From: DATJHM01 sp035493895
Lineage (GTDB): Bacteria > Chloroflexota > Ktedonobacteria > Ktedonobacterales > Ktedonobacteraceae
NCBI GenBank assembly: GCA_035493895.1
Contig: DATJHM010000120.1
Coordinates: forward strand, 1 to 49,325
Length of the DNA stretch: 49,325 nucleotides
Direction of reading: 5' to 3'
The notes beneath the pieces were generated by a model, which ran no database searches, was not told where the DNA came from, and was given only the letters and a program-made list of their open reading frames with translations. Positions 1 through 8,158 of this stretch are shown here, piece after piece (within the stretch, counting starts at the first letter, position 1; the number at the start of each line of letters is the position of its first letter). Both the position numbers and the translations under genes were made by a program.

Positions 1-33
1 GCAATGAATATGCATCAACAGAAGGGGCGAAAT

Positions 34-191
34 GGCCGGTGGGGGCCGCGGACCGGCATAAAGCCTGGTCCCTACCTCGGCCTTTCTTCGAGGATGGGGA
101 CCATCGGCGCCCCCTTGCCAAAGACGAGACGAGCCGCAAAACACCACAGGTAGGGACCGGGCTTTATGCCGGTCCGCGGTCCCCACCGGCC
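34..191. repeat. Long inverted-repeat intergenic element (REP/MITE-like)
   Basis: Two arms of about 44 bp (34-77 and 148-191) are inverted copies of each other with only two mismatches, separated by about 70 bp. The arms carry the core GGTAGGGACC..GCTTTATGCC and end in CCCCACCGGCC. Related sequences recur at about 11.78-11.87, 11.92-12.18, 14.56-14.71 and 33.90 kb, always between genes. No coding sequence was recognised in 1-307. The element could fold into a long hairpin that ends transcripts, or it could be a non-autonomous mobile repeat. No target-site duplication was checked. Confidence 0.75.
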
Positions 192-307
192 CTCTTGAAG
201 GTCTCAGCTCTTCTTAGGTTGATGCGTATTCGTCGATGGGCACCGGGTACAGGCTTATTTACGTGACATTGGGGTTTATCTCCGCTTGATCGTAAACAGG
301 CAAAGAG

Positions 308-898
308 CTAGCCGAGAAGCTCGAAAACCTGAGCACGTACCTTGCCCAAAACCCCAAGCGTATCGAGAATATCCGCGCCGATACCGCCACCTTCGCGCAC
401 CATTCCCAGAAGAATATGCTCGGTGCGCACGTAGGCGCTTCCCTGCCGCTCTGCTTCGTCCAGCGCAAGTGAGAGTACCTTACGAACTCGGGGCACGTAG
501 TCTATTTCCTCCTCGACAGGTTGGTCTCTACGCCCAATTTTCTCTTCAACAGCCGCACGGACAAAATCACGTGTGACACCCAGCTTCTCCAGAGCCAGGG
601 CTGCGAGGCCCTCTTGTTCACACAACAAACCTGCTAGCAGATGCTCGGTCCCAATATAGTGGTGATTGAAGGACAGTGCCTCCTCGCGGGCAAGGGAGAG
701 GACATGCTGGGCATGCCCATTGAAGCGGCTGAGATGCTTACTGGCTATCCATGTCGGTCGATAGTCCTGTAACGCTTGAAATAGCAGTTGGTGAAGGACG
801 CTGGTGATCGTGCGATCCTCCGTCTCGGCGATCTGCGCCAGTTGCTCATAGAAATAGACTGGCACTTCGATACGCTGACGATCCTTGCTGGATGGCAT
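308..898 (-). CDS. Ribbon-helix-helix DNA-binding domain fused to two Clp N-terminal repeats
   Basis: Protein of 196 aa. Residues 8-46 have the pattern of a CopG/Arc ribbon-helix-helix: a short strand (RIEVPVY), then two amphipathic helices. Residues about 60-120 and 135-196 are two Clp N-domain repeats, with the matching motifs GTEHLLAGLL (83-92) and RTEHILLGMV (158-167) seen in ClpC/ClpA N-domains. There is no AAA+ module, so it is not a Clp ATPase. The start is ATG preceded by AAGGGA. A promoter and a four-half-site inverted repeat lie directly upstream, which suggests autoregulation. Inference: a transcription factor whose Clp-N part senses or recruits a partner such as ClpP/ClpC substrates or adaptors. 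The RHH call rests on pattern only; a plain ClpC-N-like protein of unknown role is the alternative. Confidence 0.8.
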   Translation of the reverse strand: MPSSKDRQRIEVPVYFYEQLAQIAETEDRTITSVLHQLLFQALQDYRPTWIASKHLSRFNGHAQHVLSLAREEALSFNHHYIGTEHLLAGLLCEQEGLAALALEKLGVTRDFVRAAVEEKIGRRDQPVEEEIDYVPRVRKVLSLALDEAERQGSAYVRTEHILLGMVREGGGIGADILDTLGVLGKVRAQVFELLG

Positions 899-928
899 AA
901 ACGTTCCCTTTTTTCTGGCAAAAAATAA

Positions 929-978
929 TGGTATTTACGGTGGTATTTCTATTTCAGAGAATACCACCGTAAATACCA
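929..978. promoter_or_regulatory. Four-half-site operator upstream of the RHH-Clp-N gene
   Basis: A perfect 19-bp inverted repeat (929-947 and 960-978) with a 12-bp spacer. Each arm itself holds two direct copies of TGGTATT 12 bp apart, so there are four half-sites in total (929-935, 941-947, and inverted 960-966, 972-978). Tandem short half-sites are the usual target of ribbon-helix-helix repressors. One arm fills the spacer of the promoter at 958-987. On the minus strand the repeat is followed by a T-rich stretch, so a second role as terminator of the 1026-1991 gene cannot be excluded. Confidence 0.75.
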
Positions 979-987
979 CACTGTCAA
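958..987 (-). promoter_or_regulatory. Promoter of the RHH-Clp-N gene
   Basis: Minus-strand TTGACA at 987-982, an 18-bp spacer, then TATTCT at 963-958. The expected start is near 951, about 50 nt before the ATG. The spacer coincides with one arm of the inverted repeat, so a bound protein would block polymerase. Confidence 0.6.
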
Positions 988-1025
988 GGGCTGCGAGGAT
1001 GCACTGTCCTGCAAGAGGGTGAGAA

Positions 1026-1991
1026 CTATCTGAACCTCTCCCCATACTCGCTCATCTCTTGTAGATACGAGACGGCTGTTTCATAGGTTGCTGGATAGTC
1101 TTGTTGCATTTGATGTAACCCCGCTTCTCCAACACTCTGGTAGATAGCCTGGTAGACACCGTACGATTGTTGCCTTACGCGTTCCATTTCCTGTAGACTG
1201 CTCTCCGCTTGCTCCTGCTGTTGTGGGGCCACTGGCTCATTATTTATATATGCCAGTTCCCCCTTGATCGCCCGCATTGCTCGTTGCGCTCGCAACTCGT
1301 TGAGGGCTGTTCGTTGCTCTGCTGTTCCCCAATTCCCCATAGCACCGACTTTCTGCATAAGCCAGGCCTGCTCAGGATGCTCCTGCTTCATCCGCTTCAT
1401 ACCTCCTTTCCCATTGTAGTCTCTTTGATACAGGGCTTCAGCGTCCAGGTGAGCTCGCGTCGGTTGGAGATTTGTGATATCTATTGTTGTTTTTTTAGGC
1501 GCTGTTTCGCGTGCGTGGTCTGATTGCCGGGCAAGATTATCTGGAACGGGTGCAGGAGTGCTCCTCTCACCTTGTGGCCAGCCCTGTTGAAGAAAACGTG
1601 GTCCTTGGGCGGGTGCAGGAGTCCTCATATCCACTGGGAAGTCCCCATACGGCCTGCTAGAATATGGGAATGCATTGGACATCCCTGGGTATGGAGAGCG
1701 AGCATGATCAACCAACCACTGACTGCCCTCTCCCGGTCCGATGGGCCCATAGGAAGTATTTCGTAGCGCATCCAGGCCTGCTCTGGCAGAAGAAGAGAAA
1801 CCTGGTCCCTCCGGAGTCTCGCGATGCGGGTAAAAGTATTCCTGCGAGGAGGGCCCGGTTGCCCCGGTAAAGCCGTATCCAGTAGGATAGCGTAGCGCAT
1901 CAGAGGCTACAGATGACGACACCGGTGCAACCTCTTTCCCCTTTCTGCTTCTCTCTCGCGTGTCGATATTTTTGCCTTTATTTCTTCCCAT
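1026..1991 (-). CDS. Low-complexity hypothetical protein
   Basis: Protein of 321 aa, not recognised. The N-terminal 160 residues are rich in Pro, Gly, Ser, Tyr and Arg and probably disordered. Residues about 175-321 are rich in Gln, Glu and Ala and likely helical. There is no signal peptide, membrane segment or known catalytic motif. The start ATG is preceded by GGAG. It overlaps the 3' end of an 80-aa reading frame (1907-2149) by 85 nt in another frame, so the two may be translationally coupled or may be one protein split by a frameshift. The RHH-Clp-N gene follows 127 bp downstream on the same strand but has its own promoter-like sequence. Confidence 0.65.
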   Translation of the reverse strand: MGRNKGKNIDTRERSRKGKEVAPVSSSVASDALRYPTGYGFTGATGPSSQEYFYPHRETPEGPGFSSSARAGLDALRNTSYGPIGPGEGSQWLVDHARSPYPGMSNAFPYSSRPYGDFPVDMRTPAPAQGPRFLQQGWPQGERSTPAPVPDNLARQSDHARETAPKKTTIDITNLQPTRAHLDAEALYQRDYNGKGGMKRMKQEHPEQAWLMQKVGAMGNWGTAEQRTALNELRAQRAMRAIKGELAYINNEPVAPQQQEQAESSLQEMERVRQQSYGVYQAIYQSVGEAGLHQMQQDYPATYETAVSYLQEMSEYGERFR

Positions 1992-2149
1992 AGATCTCCA
2001 TATCCTTTCTCCGTTAGCGGAGGTAGCCTCTCCTTTTTCTTCTTATTCCTGATCTGGTCGCGGTCTCCTCGACCGCTCTTGCCACTGGCTTGCTGGTGCC
2101 CCGGGCTCTCCTGCGGCTTGCTCGACCTGATTGCCCCTGGTTGCGCCAT
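1907..2149 (-). CDS. Small basic hypothetical protein overlapping the next gene
   Basis: Frame of 80 aa, strongly basic and rich in Arg, Lys and Gln, with no recognised domain. Support comes from a strong GAGGAG ribosome site six bases before the ATG and a promoter-like TTGACA-17-TATATC pair about 50 nt upstream. Its end overlaps the 321-aa gene by 85 nt in a different frame. It may be a leader frame, a coupled small protein, or the true N-terminus of the downstream protein interrupted by a frameshift. Its composition resembles the disordered head of that protein. Confidence 0.45.
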   Translation of the reverse strand: MAQPGAIRSSKPQESPGHQQASGKSGRGDRDQIRNKKKKERLPPLTEKGYGDLWEEIKAKISTREREAERGKRLHRCRHL

Positions 2150-2199
2150 AGACGGCTCCTCTCCACCATGGGGATCTCAGAGCGGTAGAGAATAATCAA

Positions 2200-2228
2200 G
2201 ATATAACGAATATCGATCTGCTTGTCAA
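2200..2228 (-). promoter_or_regulatory. Promoter for the 2149-1026 transcript
   Basis: Minus-strand TTGACA (2228-2223), a 17-bp spacer and TATATC (2205-2200). The predicted start near 2193 lies about 44 nt before the ATG at 2149. This supports transcription of the 80-aa and 321-aa frames together. Confidence 0.6.
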
Positions 2229-2326
2229 CTCATGGGCCACTTGCTCCGATGGCGAGCACGGTTTCTAAAGGATCTGAAATGAGGATTGGTTGGGAATGGC
2301 TTGGGAGCTGGGGGGGGAACACAAGA

Positions 2327-2351
2327 AAGCGTAGCCGGTGAGGCTACGCTT
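2327..2351. other. Short perfect hairpin in the 2.2-2.45 kb gap
   Basis: A 10-bp perfect stem (2327-2336 with 2342-2351) and a 5-nt loop lie about 100 bp past the peptide gene that ends at 2448. It has no T-run on either side, so it is at best a weak terminator. Nothing else was recognised between 2230 and 2447. Confidence 0.45.
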
Positions 2352-2447
2352 ATACTTACAGAAAGATTGAGCCCCAATAAATTTGCTCTCACGATCGAGA
2401 ACCCTGTTTATACATACATAGCTCAATACTTCCACGAACCGCTGTAG

Positions 2448-2735
2448 TTATGCTACTTCTGCATGCGAGGACGAACCTACCAGCAACATTCCAGTATAGA
2501 CCGAATACGGTCGAGGACCAGCGAGTCCGGCCACTGGTTTGAATCGTGTTTCCAGCGCATGACTGAAGGTGAGCAACTGAGAGTGTGGATGTGCACGCAT
2601 CCAGTCCGTTGCCCGTTTGCTGAGTTCGAGCAGCGTTGATGCTTCAAGCACAATGCTACGCACTGCGGCGGTATTTTCGCCGCCATCGCGTTTCAGTTGC
2701 GCGGATACTTTCTCCTGGGGTGTATATATTTTCAT
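2448..2735 (-). CDS. Small hypothetical protein with RSI-(n)-KRAxDWM motif
   Basis: Protein of 95 aa. The ATG at 2735 is chosen because GGAG sits six bases upstream; a TTG 12 bases earlier would overlap that site. It has no membrane segment or Cys pairs. Its middle part (AVRSI, 11 residues, KRATDWM) resembles the small peptide encoded at 12365-12562 (AIRSI, 9 residues, KRAQDWM), which ends its leader in a double glycine. The two may be divergent members of one short-peptide family. The C-terminal part is rich in Gly, Pro, Ser and Tyr. Function unknown. Confidence 0.55.
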   Translation of the reverse strand: MKIYTPQEKVSAQLKRDGGENTAAVRSIVLEASTLLELSKRATDWMRAHPHSQLLTFSHALETRFKPVAGLAGPRPYSVYTGMLLVGSSSHAEVA

Positions 2736-2917
2736 GGTTTTCTCCAATCTTCTGAAAGGGGATTTCTTTTTATCTACTTTTTCGTTATTTATTACATTAG
2801 TTCAAATTCGCCTCGAACTATAGCTTATGGAAAACACACCATAATAATTTAAGCACTCCATTTTCAATGTGCAGTATTCATTTTATCGCAGATTCTATTT
2901 TAAGTCCAGATTGACTC

Positions 2918-3943
2918 TTATCTCCATGACGGGACGTTCCTGGTAGGTGAATACGCCCTGACAATCTGACTTGGAAAATCGAGGATCGGTTCTGTTAGCT
3001 CATCGAGCCGGGCCACGTGCGCAGGCGCAAGTTGCAGGTCGAGTGCGACCAGGTTTTCTTCAAGTTGTTTGAGCGTACGAGCTCCGATGATAGTTGAGGT
3101 GACACCAGGACGCCCTTGCACCCATGCCAGGGCTACCGCTGCACTCGTCGTATGTAATTCATGCGCAATCTCGCCTAATGTATCGATGAGCTCATAATCT
3201 TTCTCCGTGAGAGTTGGCATCCCTGCACCTCGATCTCCTTTTAGCGTCCCTGCGTTCTGGCGGGTGTATTTTCCTGTTAACACTCCGTTATTCAAGGGAC
3301 TCCAGGGAGTCACCGCCAGACCAAGCTCTTGCGCCATCGGAATCAACTCTCCCTCAACGGTTCGTTGCCGCAGAGAGTATTCGAGCTGCACGGCAATGAT
3401 CGGTGCCCATCCCCGGAAGTGTGCGATGCTCTGAGCCTGTACGACTTTCCAGGCTGGGGTGTCGGAGAAACCGATATAGCGAATTTTGCCTGCCGTCACC
3501 AGATCGTCAAGGGCACGCATCGTCTCTTCGATAGGAGTCAATTGGTCCCAATTATGAAGCCAGTACAGGTCGATATAGTCAGTTTGTAAACGCCTGAGCG
3601 ACTGTTCACACTGCTCTATAATAGCCTTACGGCTCGCCCCGCCACCATTAGGATCTCCAGGATAAAGGTTGAAGAAGAACTTGGTCGCCAGAACGAGATG
3701 GTCTCGCCGCACGTGACCCCTGGCGATGAAATCGCCAATGATCTTTTCGGCATGACCATCGGTATAGATATTTGCGGTATCGATGAAATTTCCGCCAGAC
3801 TCAAGATAGCGGGCAAGAAGAGCCTCGGCATCGGCCACGCTGCTCCCCCAACCCCAATCTTCCCCAAACGTCATTGTTCCAAGGGCAAACGGACTCACCC
3901 GCAAGCCAGATGTTCCAAAGGTATTATATGCGTTTAAAGGCAT
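2918..3943 (-). CDS. Aldo/keto reductase
   Basis: Protein of 341 aa. The start at 3943 is set by AAGGAG seven bases upstream; the open frame runs further 5' but without homologous sequence. It is an NAD(P)H-dependent (beta/alpha)8 oxidoreductase with the catalytic tetrad visible: Asp55 and Tyr60 (DTANIY), Lys88 (ATKF) and His130 (YWLH). The C-terminal STIIGARTLKQLEENL stretch matches the cofactor-binding region of the YajO/Tas-like AKR family. Substrate cannot be told. An AraC-type regulator lies directly upstream on the same strand, and a palindromic sequence sits between them, so induction by an aldehyde or sugar-type signal is plausible. Confidence 0.93.
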   Translation of the reverse strand: MPLNAYNTFGTSGLRVSPFALGTMTFGEDWGWGSSVADAEALLARYLESGGNFIDTANIYTDGHAEKIIGDFIARGHVRRDHLVLATKFFFNLYPGDPNGGGASRKAIIEQCEQSLRRLQTDYIDLYWLHNWDQLTPIEETMRALDDLVTAGKIRYIGFSDTPAWKVVQAQSIAHFRGWAPIIAVQLEYSLRQRTVEGELIPMAQELGLAVTPWSPLNNGVLTGKYTRQNAGTLKGDRGAGMPTLTEKDYELIDTLGEIAHELHTTSAAVALAWVQGRPGVTSTIIGARTLKQLEENLVALDLQLAPAHVARLDELTEPILDFPSQIVRAYSPTRNVPSWR

Positions 3944-4094
3944 CGAATGCTCCTTTCCTGATTGCTTCAGGATACTCACTTTTTTGGTGGAACAGGGAAA
4001 CCTACCGGGGAAAGCGCACAAGAGAGGCTCTTTCGCCAGGAAAAACATCGCAAACCACTCTTGCCATTGAGAGAGTTGGGTTTGGATTTTTGCC

Positions 4095-4132
4095 GTTCCC
4101 ATGTTCTGCTTGTATGATACAAGCATGGGAAC
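4095..4132. promoter_or_regulatory. Palindrome between AraC-type regulator and reductase
   Basis: GTTCCCATG (4095-4103) and CATGGGAAC (4124-4132) are inverted, with an inner CTTGTAT/ATACAAG pair and a 5-nt bulge. It could be an operator for the neighbouring regulator or an RNA hairpin ending the regulator message. No T-run follows. Confidence 0.45.
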
Positions 4133-4212
4133 CGGATACTCTTTCACTTTCTTGCGAAATTTATCTAAAAGCGGGGGAAAATACCGAAAGGTGGCAAGAG
4201 AAGGCACATATT

Positions 4213-5169
4213 TTAAAGACAAATCACACTTTTTCCGTGTGTTTTCCGATACTGACGTGGCGTTTCTCCCAGGCGTTCTTTGAAGACCTGTGTAAAGTGA
4301 CTCTGACTCTGAAAGCCAACCGAGAGCGCCACCTGCGAGAGGGGCGAATCTGTCTCTCTGAGGAGCCGTTGGGCTCTATCAATCCGTGTGCGTATCACAA
4401 ATTGATGGGGCGTCTCGCCTGTGGCCTGACGAAAGAGATGGGCAAAATGATACGAACTCAGACTAACCTGTTGGGCCAGTGTTTCTAACGAGAGTGGCGT
4501 GTGCAGATGTGCCAGAATATAGTCGGTGAGTTGCGCGATTTGTCGATGTGTCAGACCTTGTGTGTTATCCTGGATTTGAAGATGTGGATGCGCTGCCAGA
4601 TAACGGCTGAGCAGATGAACGGTGAGCATCTGAGCAGCAGTATCAGCGTAGAGTCGTCCTGTGGTTGCTGCTTGTGCCAGCAGGGCTTGAGGGAGTGCAA
4701 GAGCAATCTGTGTCAAAAGCGGGTCACGGAAACCAGAAAGGGCTGGCAGTTTCTGATGGACCAGATCGTCCTCTGTTAGTTGGGCAGTTGTTCGTGCAAA
4801 CAAATCTGCATTCAGGTACACTTGCAACGACTGGATCGGTTCGCTGGAAAGTTTGCGCCAGGAGCATTCATAGGGGGCAGAGCCACCAGGGGTCAAGAAC
4901 AGGTCACCTGGACGAGCATGCACTTTCTCCTGGAAACCATCTGTATCTTTGCTCTCCAGGTAGAGAGTTCCTTGTTCGACCAACACAAGATGAATGTCGG
5001 GGATCGTGGGAATGCTCGTTCGCCCGCTTTCGTGAGACAGAAAGTGTCTGCATACCGCTACATCTTCCCACCCGGATTCTCGACTTGAGAGGAGCGGAGG
5101 CATCATAGCGGCTCGCTCCATGATATGCGTCGATGGATTTTGAGGAACCATGGGTTCTCTTGCAGTCAT
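4213..5169 (-). CDS. AraC-family transcriptional regulator
   Basis: Protein of 318 aa. ATG at 5169 is preceded by GGAG; an upstream TTG in frame overlaps that site. Residues about 45-200 form a cupin-like ligand-binding half (HLVLVEQGTLYL, RPGDLFLTPGG). Residues about 215-310 hold the paired helix-turn-helix: LSLETLAQQVSLSSYHFAHLF, then the conserved tail pattern GFQSQSHFTQVFKERLGETPRQYR. It is probably the activator or repressor of the reductase gene 269 bp downstream. Confidence 0.92.
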   Translation of the reverse strand: MTAREPMVPQNPSTHIMERAAMMPPLLSSRESGWEDVAVCRHFLSHESGRTSIPTIPDIHLVLVEQGTLYLESKDTDGFQEKVHARPGDLFLTPGGSAPYECSWRKLSSEPIQSLQVYLNADLFARTTAQLTEDDLVHQKLPALSGFRDPLLTQIALALPQALLAQAATTGRLYADTAAQMLTVHLLSRYLAAHPHLQIQDNTQGLTHRQIAQLTDYILAHLHTPLSLETLAQQVSLSSYHFAHLFRQATGETPHQFVIRTRIDRAQRLLRETDSPLSQVALSVGFQSQSHFTQVFKERLGETPRQYRKTHGKSVICL

Positions 5170-5520
5170 GTTTTTACTCTCCAATCTGTGTCCTTTGCTT
5201 CAAGTATAGCATCGCAGGGATCTTACGCGTCAAGCAGAAACCGTTGAGACAGCGAATCAGGGTGATTAGTGGGGGACGCAAGGGAAAAGCGGAAGCAGAA
5301 TTGCATGATCTTCTACGTACGTGATATATATAAACTGGAGTAAAACGTATTGTTTTGCTCACATCTTGCGGCTTCAAGTCCCTCTTTGAGCACATTCATG
5401 AGCCCATGATGACAGTAATAAGCAAGAATTCAGGCATTGAAAGATGGGACTACACAGAAACATTTGTCACTTCTCGAACATCATCATGCAACAATTTTTA
5501 CACAAGAAACGGAGCACGTT
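5170..5520. other. Intergenic gap between divergent genes
   Basis: About 350 bp separate the AraC-type gene and the PHP gene. It should hold two divergent promoters. I see no clear TTGACA pair. The open frames here lack ribosome sites and homology. Confidence 0.4.
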
Positions 5521-6297
5521 TTGATTATTTCCGATTTCCACAACCATGTCTCCTTCACGTCAGCACAAGCGATGGTCCAATCTGCCCGCCAAAAAGGGCT
5601 GCAAATATTTGGTCTCTCTGAACATATTTCTCAGACCGTTGAAGGTCGTCCGCCACTTTCGCATATGCCCCAGGAAGGGGTCATTATGCCCATGAAGGAG
5701 TATCGCTATCAGGTCCAGGAGGCCGGACGAACGGAAGACTTTGATGTCCGCCTGGGCCTTGAGGTCGATTTTTATCCTGGCAAAAACGAGGCGATTCAGG
5801 CCGTGTTGCAGGACTATACATGGGACTTCCTGATTGGCTCCATCCATGATGTCGACGAATTGCATTTCGATAGGATGGAGGGAGATATCGGTCGCGAAAA
5901 GGGAGAAGCGCTATGGCTACGCTACCTCGAGCTGTTGCGCGACGCCGTGACCAGCGGCTTCTTCCAGGTCGTGAGCCATCCCGTGCGCATGCGTACCACC
6001 AATCCCTACCTGCCCCCCACGTTTGACGAAGAGCTTGAGCGTCTGGCCGCCGAGGCAACACGCTGCAATGTCGCCCTAGAATTGAACGGCTCCGATGTTC
6101 TGAACTATGAAGATACTGTGCAACGCCTGATCCGCGCCTGCGCACTTCAGAAGACGGCCATCAGTTGCGGCTCCGACGCCCATTATCCCCAGGATATTGC
6201 TCAGGCCCACCAGAAGTTTGCGCTTATTTTACGTGAGGCTGGCATCCAGAAGGTCCGTATCTGGAAACAGCAAGTGCCAGAAGAATATCAGATCTAA
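5521..6297 (+). CDS. PHP-domain phosphoesterase (histidinol-phosphatase-like)
   Basis: Protein of 258 aa starting at a TTG with GGAG six bases upstream. This places the first metal motif DFHNH at residues 5-9, as in other PHP proteins; the frame stays open 28 codons further. Metal ligands visible: His7, His9, Glu34-His35 (GLSEH), Glu81 (GLEVDF), His109 (GSIHD), His153 (SHP), Asp219 and His221 (GSDAH). This is the complete PHP set of the HisK/HisJ family, which hydrolyses histidinol phosphate, but related proteins act on other phosphoesters. It lies upstream of an importer whose last gene is another phosphodiesterase-like protein. A link is possible but unproven, because a 258-bp gap with its own ribosome site follows. 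Confidence 0.88.
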   Translation: MIISDFHNHVSFTSAQAMVQSARQKGLQIFGLSEHISQTVEGRPPLSHMPQEGVIMPMKEYRYQVQEAGRTEDFDVRLGLEVDFYPGKNEAIQAVLQDYTWDFLIGSIHDVDELHFDRMEGDIGREKGEALWLRYLELLRDAVTSGFFQVVSHPVRMRTTNPYLPPTFDEELERLAAEATRCNVALELNGSDVLNYEDTVQRLIRACALQKTAISCGSDAHYPQDIAQAHQKFALILREAGIQKVRIWKQQVPEEYQI

Positions 6298-6555
6298 CCG
6301 GCAAATGCAGTCAATCACCTCAACCGTGACATGGGGATTCATCGCGGCATCCCCTACAATTCTGCATATCTTCGCAAACGTAGAGATAGATATTATCATG
6401 TAATATCTCGACTTTAACTTCTGCTTAACATGCACTTAGCATAAATGCTCTACAATAGAAAACGAGTAATGGTGAATTAGCTGTACGTTCTATATAGAGC
6501 GAAATAATAGATATTCACATATACTATTCGTTTCTTACCGAGGAGACTGTGTTTC

Positions 6556-7710
6556 TTGAAATCTTATTTTAAAAAGCCAATGCCACTTCTGTCTTTAGTG
6601 GCGCTTCTGGCAATGCTTGTCCTTGCTGCCTGTGGAAGCACGACCGCAGCAAACACCAGTTCCAGCAGCACGACAACAACGATTAATTTATACGCAGATG
6701 GTGACGTCAACGTCCAGCATCTCTGGACCAATACGCTCATTCCAGCATTTGAGAAGGCCTATCCCAACATCAAAGTCCATCTGACGTACGCAGGATCAGG
6801 CACAAGCTCGACGGCGACGTTTGCACGCCTGAGCGCCGCTGTAACGGCAAAACGCGATTCGGGGATGGACATTCTCGATTCTGGCATCGTGACACAGGCC
6901 ATTACGGCCAATCTGATGACACCGATCACGACCGCACAGGTTCCCAATCTCTCTCGTGTGGACCCCGCTTTATTGCAACAGGTCAATAATATGGCCGTCC
7001 CTTACCGGGGCTCATCGGTTGTGCTGGCCTACAACTCAACGAAAGTCACGCAGCCTCCCACGACGCTCGCTGGCCTGCTGAGTTGGATCAAAGCTCACCC
7101 CGGCGAATTTACCTATAACACGCCCGACTCTGGCGGCTCCGGTCAGGGCTTTGTCCAGCGCGTGCTGAACTCCCATGTTTCCACGAGCGATGAAAACACC
7201 TTTATCACTGGCTATGATCCGAAACTTGAAAGCCAATGGAACGCTGGCCTTCAGGATCTGAAAAGCCTCCAGCCCGCCATCTACCAGCACGGGTTTTATC
7301 CCAGCGGGAATGACGCGGTCTTGCAGTTACTCGCCAATGGCTCTATTCAGATGGCCCCCGTCTGGTCCGACCAGGCACTCAGTGCTCTCTCGCTCCACCA
7401 GTTGCCAGCAAACATCAAATTGCTACAGATCACGCCCGCATTTGATGGCGGCCCCGCCTACATGGGCATCCCACGCTATTCTGCGCATCCGCAGCAGGCC
7501 GAAACATTGCTCAACTGGTTGCTGACTGCACCTATTCAGGGCCAAATCATCAACATCATGCATGGCTATCCCGGTGTCCAATGGTCGTACATCGATGCGA
7601 GTGTACGCAATCAATACGCCTCGATTGCCAAGTCATATTCTACCGGCTTTTCCAATAAATTTTCGGCAGATATGAACCAGAAGTGGCACACCCAGGTTGC
7701 CGGTAGCTAA
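6556..7710 (+). CDS. ABC transporter substrate-binding lipoprotein
   Basis: Protein of 384 aa starting at TTG, with AGGAG ten bases upstream. It has a lipoprotein signal peptide with lipobox LAAC (Cys26) and a Ser/Thr-rich linker. The rest is a family-1 extracellular solute-binding fold (IxLYADGD, LIPAFEKAYPNIKV, GGSGQGFVQRVL). It is the receptor of the importer encoded next. The 448 bp before the permease gene hold hairpins that could stabilise this message over the downstream genes, as is common for binding proteins. Substrate not evident; neighbours suggest an organophosphate. Confidence 0.9.
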   Translation: MKSYFKKPMPLLSLVALLAMLVLAACGSTTAANTSSSSTTTTINLYADGDVNVQHLWTNTLIPAFEKAYPNIKVHLTYAGSGTSSTATFARLSAAVTAKRDSGMDILDSGIVTQAITANLMTPITTAQVPNLSRVDPALLQQVNNMAVPYRGSSVVLAYNSTKVTQPPTTLAGLLSWIKAHPGEFTYNTPDSGGSGQGFVQRVLNSHVSTSDENTFITGYDPKLESQWNAGLQDLKSLQPAIYQHGFYPSGNDAVLQLLANGSIQMAPVWSDQALSALSLHQLPANIKLLQITPAFDGGPAYMGIPRYSAHPQQAETLLNWLLTAPIQGQIINIMHGYPGVQWSYIDASVRNQYASIAKSYSTGFSNKFSADMNQKWHTQVAGS

Positions 7711-8158
7711 AGGCAGACCCGGTAGTGGCACGGTGGAGTGAAACGCAACTGTGCCTGCGAACTCGCTCCACCCCTCTCGCCCCTTGGAGGGGATGCCATG
7801 AACTCCCACAAATTCATACAGAGAAGCAAATCTTGCCTGGCCCCTTCAGAAATTTCACCATCTGCCGAATGATAAAAGAGAAGAGGCAAAAACACCTCCC
7901 TCCCAGATCTCACGACAATGATGTCGCCTGATAAAGAGAGATAGTGTAGCATCAATAGGCGGAGCGTGTAGGATCAAGATCCCCATCACATCCACCTTTG
8001 TGTAGCATATGTAGCTTTTTCATAAAAAATCTTGCAACAGGGAGCAAAAAAGAGGTCGGGCAGATGTTTTATTGGCGTCAACACGCTTCATGCCTGCCCG
8101 CATAGAGAAGTGAGAGGCGAATGTGTAAGAGAATAACGTTTTTAAGGAGGATCGTATT
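7711..8158. other. Intercistronic region with hairpins inside the importer unit
   Basis: 448 bp without a gene. GGTGGAG/CTCCACC (7732-7738, 7766-7772) overlaps CCCCTC/GAGGGG (7771-7776, 7787-7792): two mutually exclusive hairpins. A further hairpin, CGGGCAG/CTGCCCG (8057-8063, 8094-8100), encloses a small GCGT/ACGC stem. AAGGAGG for the permease follows at 8142-8148. The layout suggests partial termination or mRNA processing between receptor and permease genes. Confidence 0.5.

Noticed and set aside
39..266. Short open frame across the first palindromic repeat
   Set aside because: Most of it is the inverted repeat itself, and it lacks a ribosome site.
308..898. Truncated ClpC ATPase
   Set aside because: The frame ends cleanly after two Clp-N repeats, and the N-terminus is an extra DNA-binding-like segment with its own promoter. 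No AAA+ remnant lies downstream.
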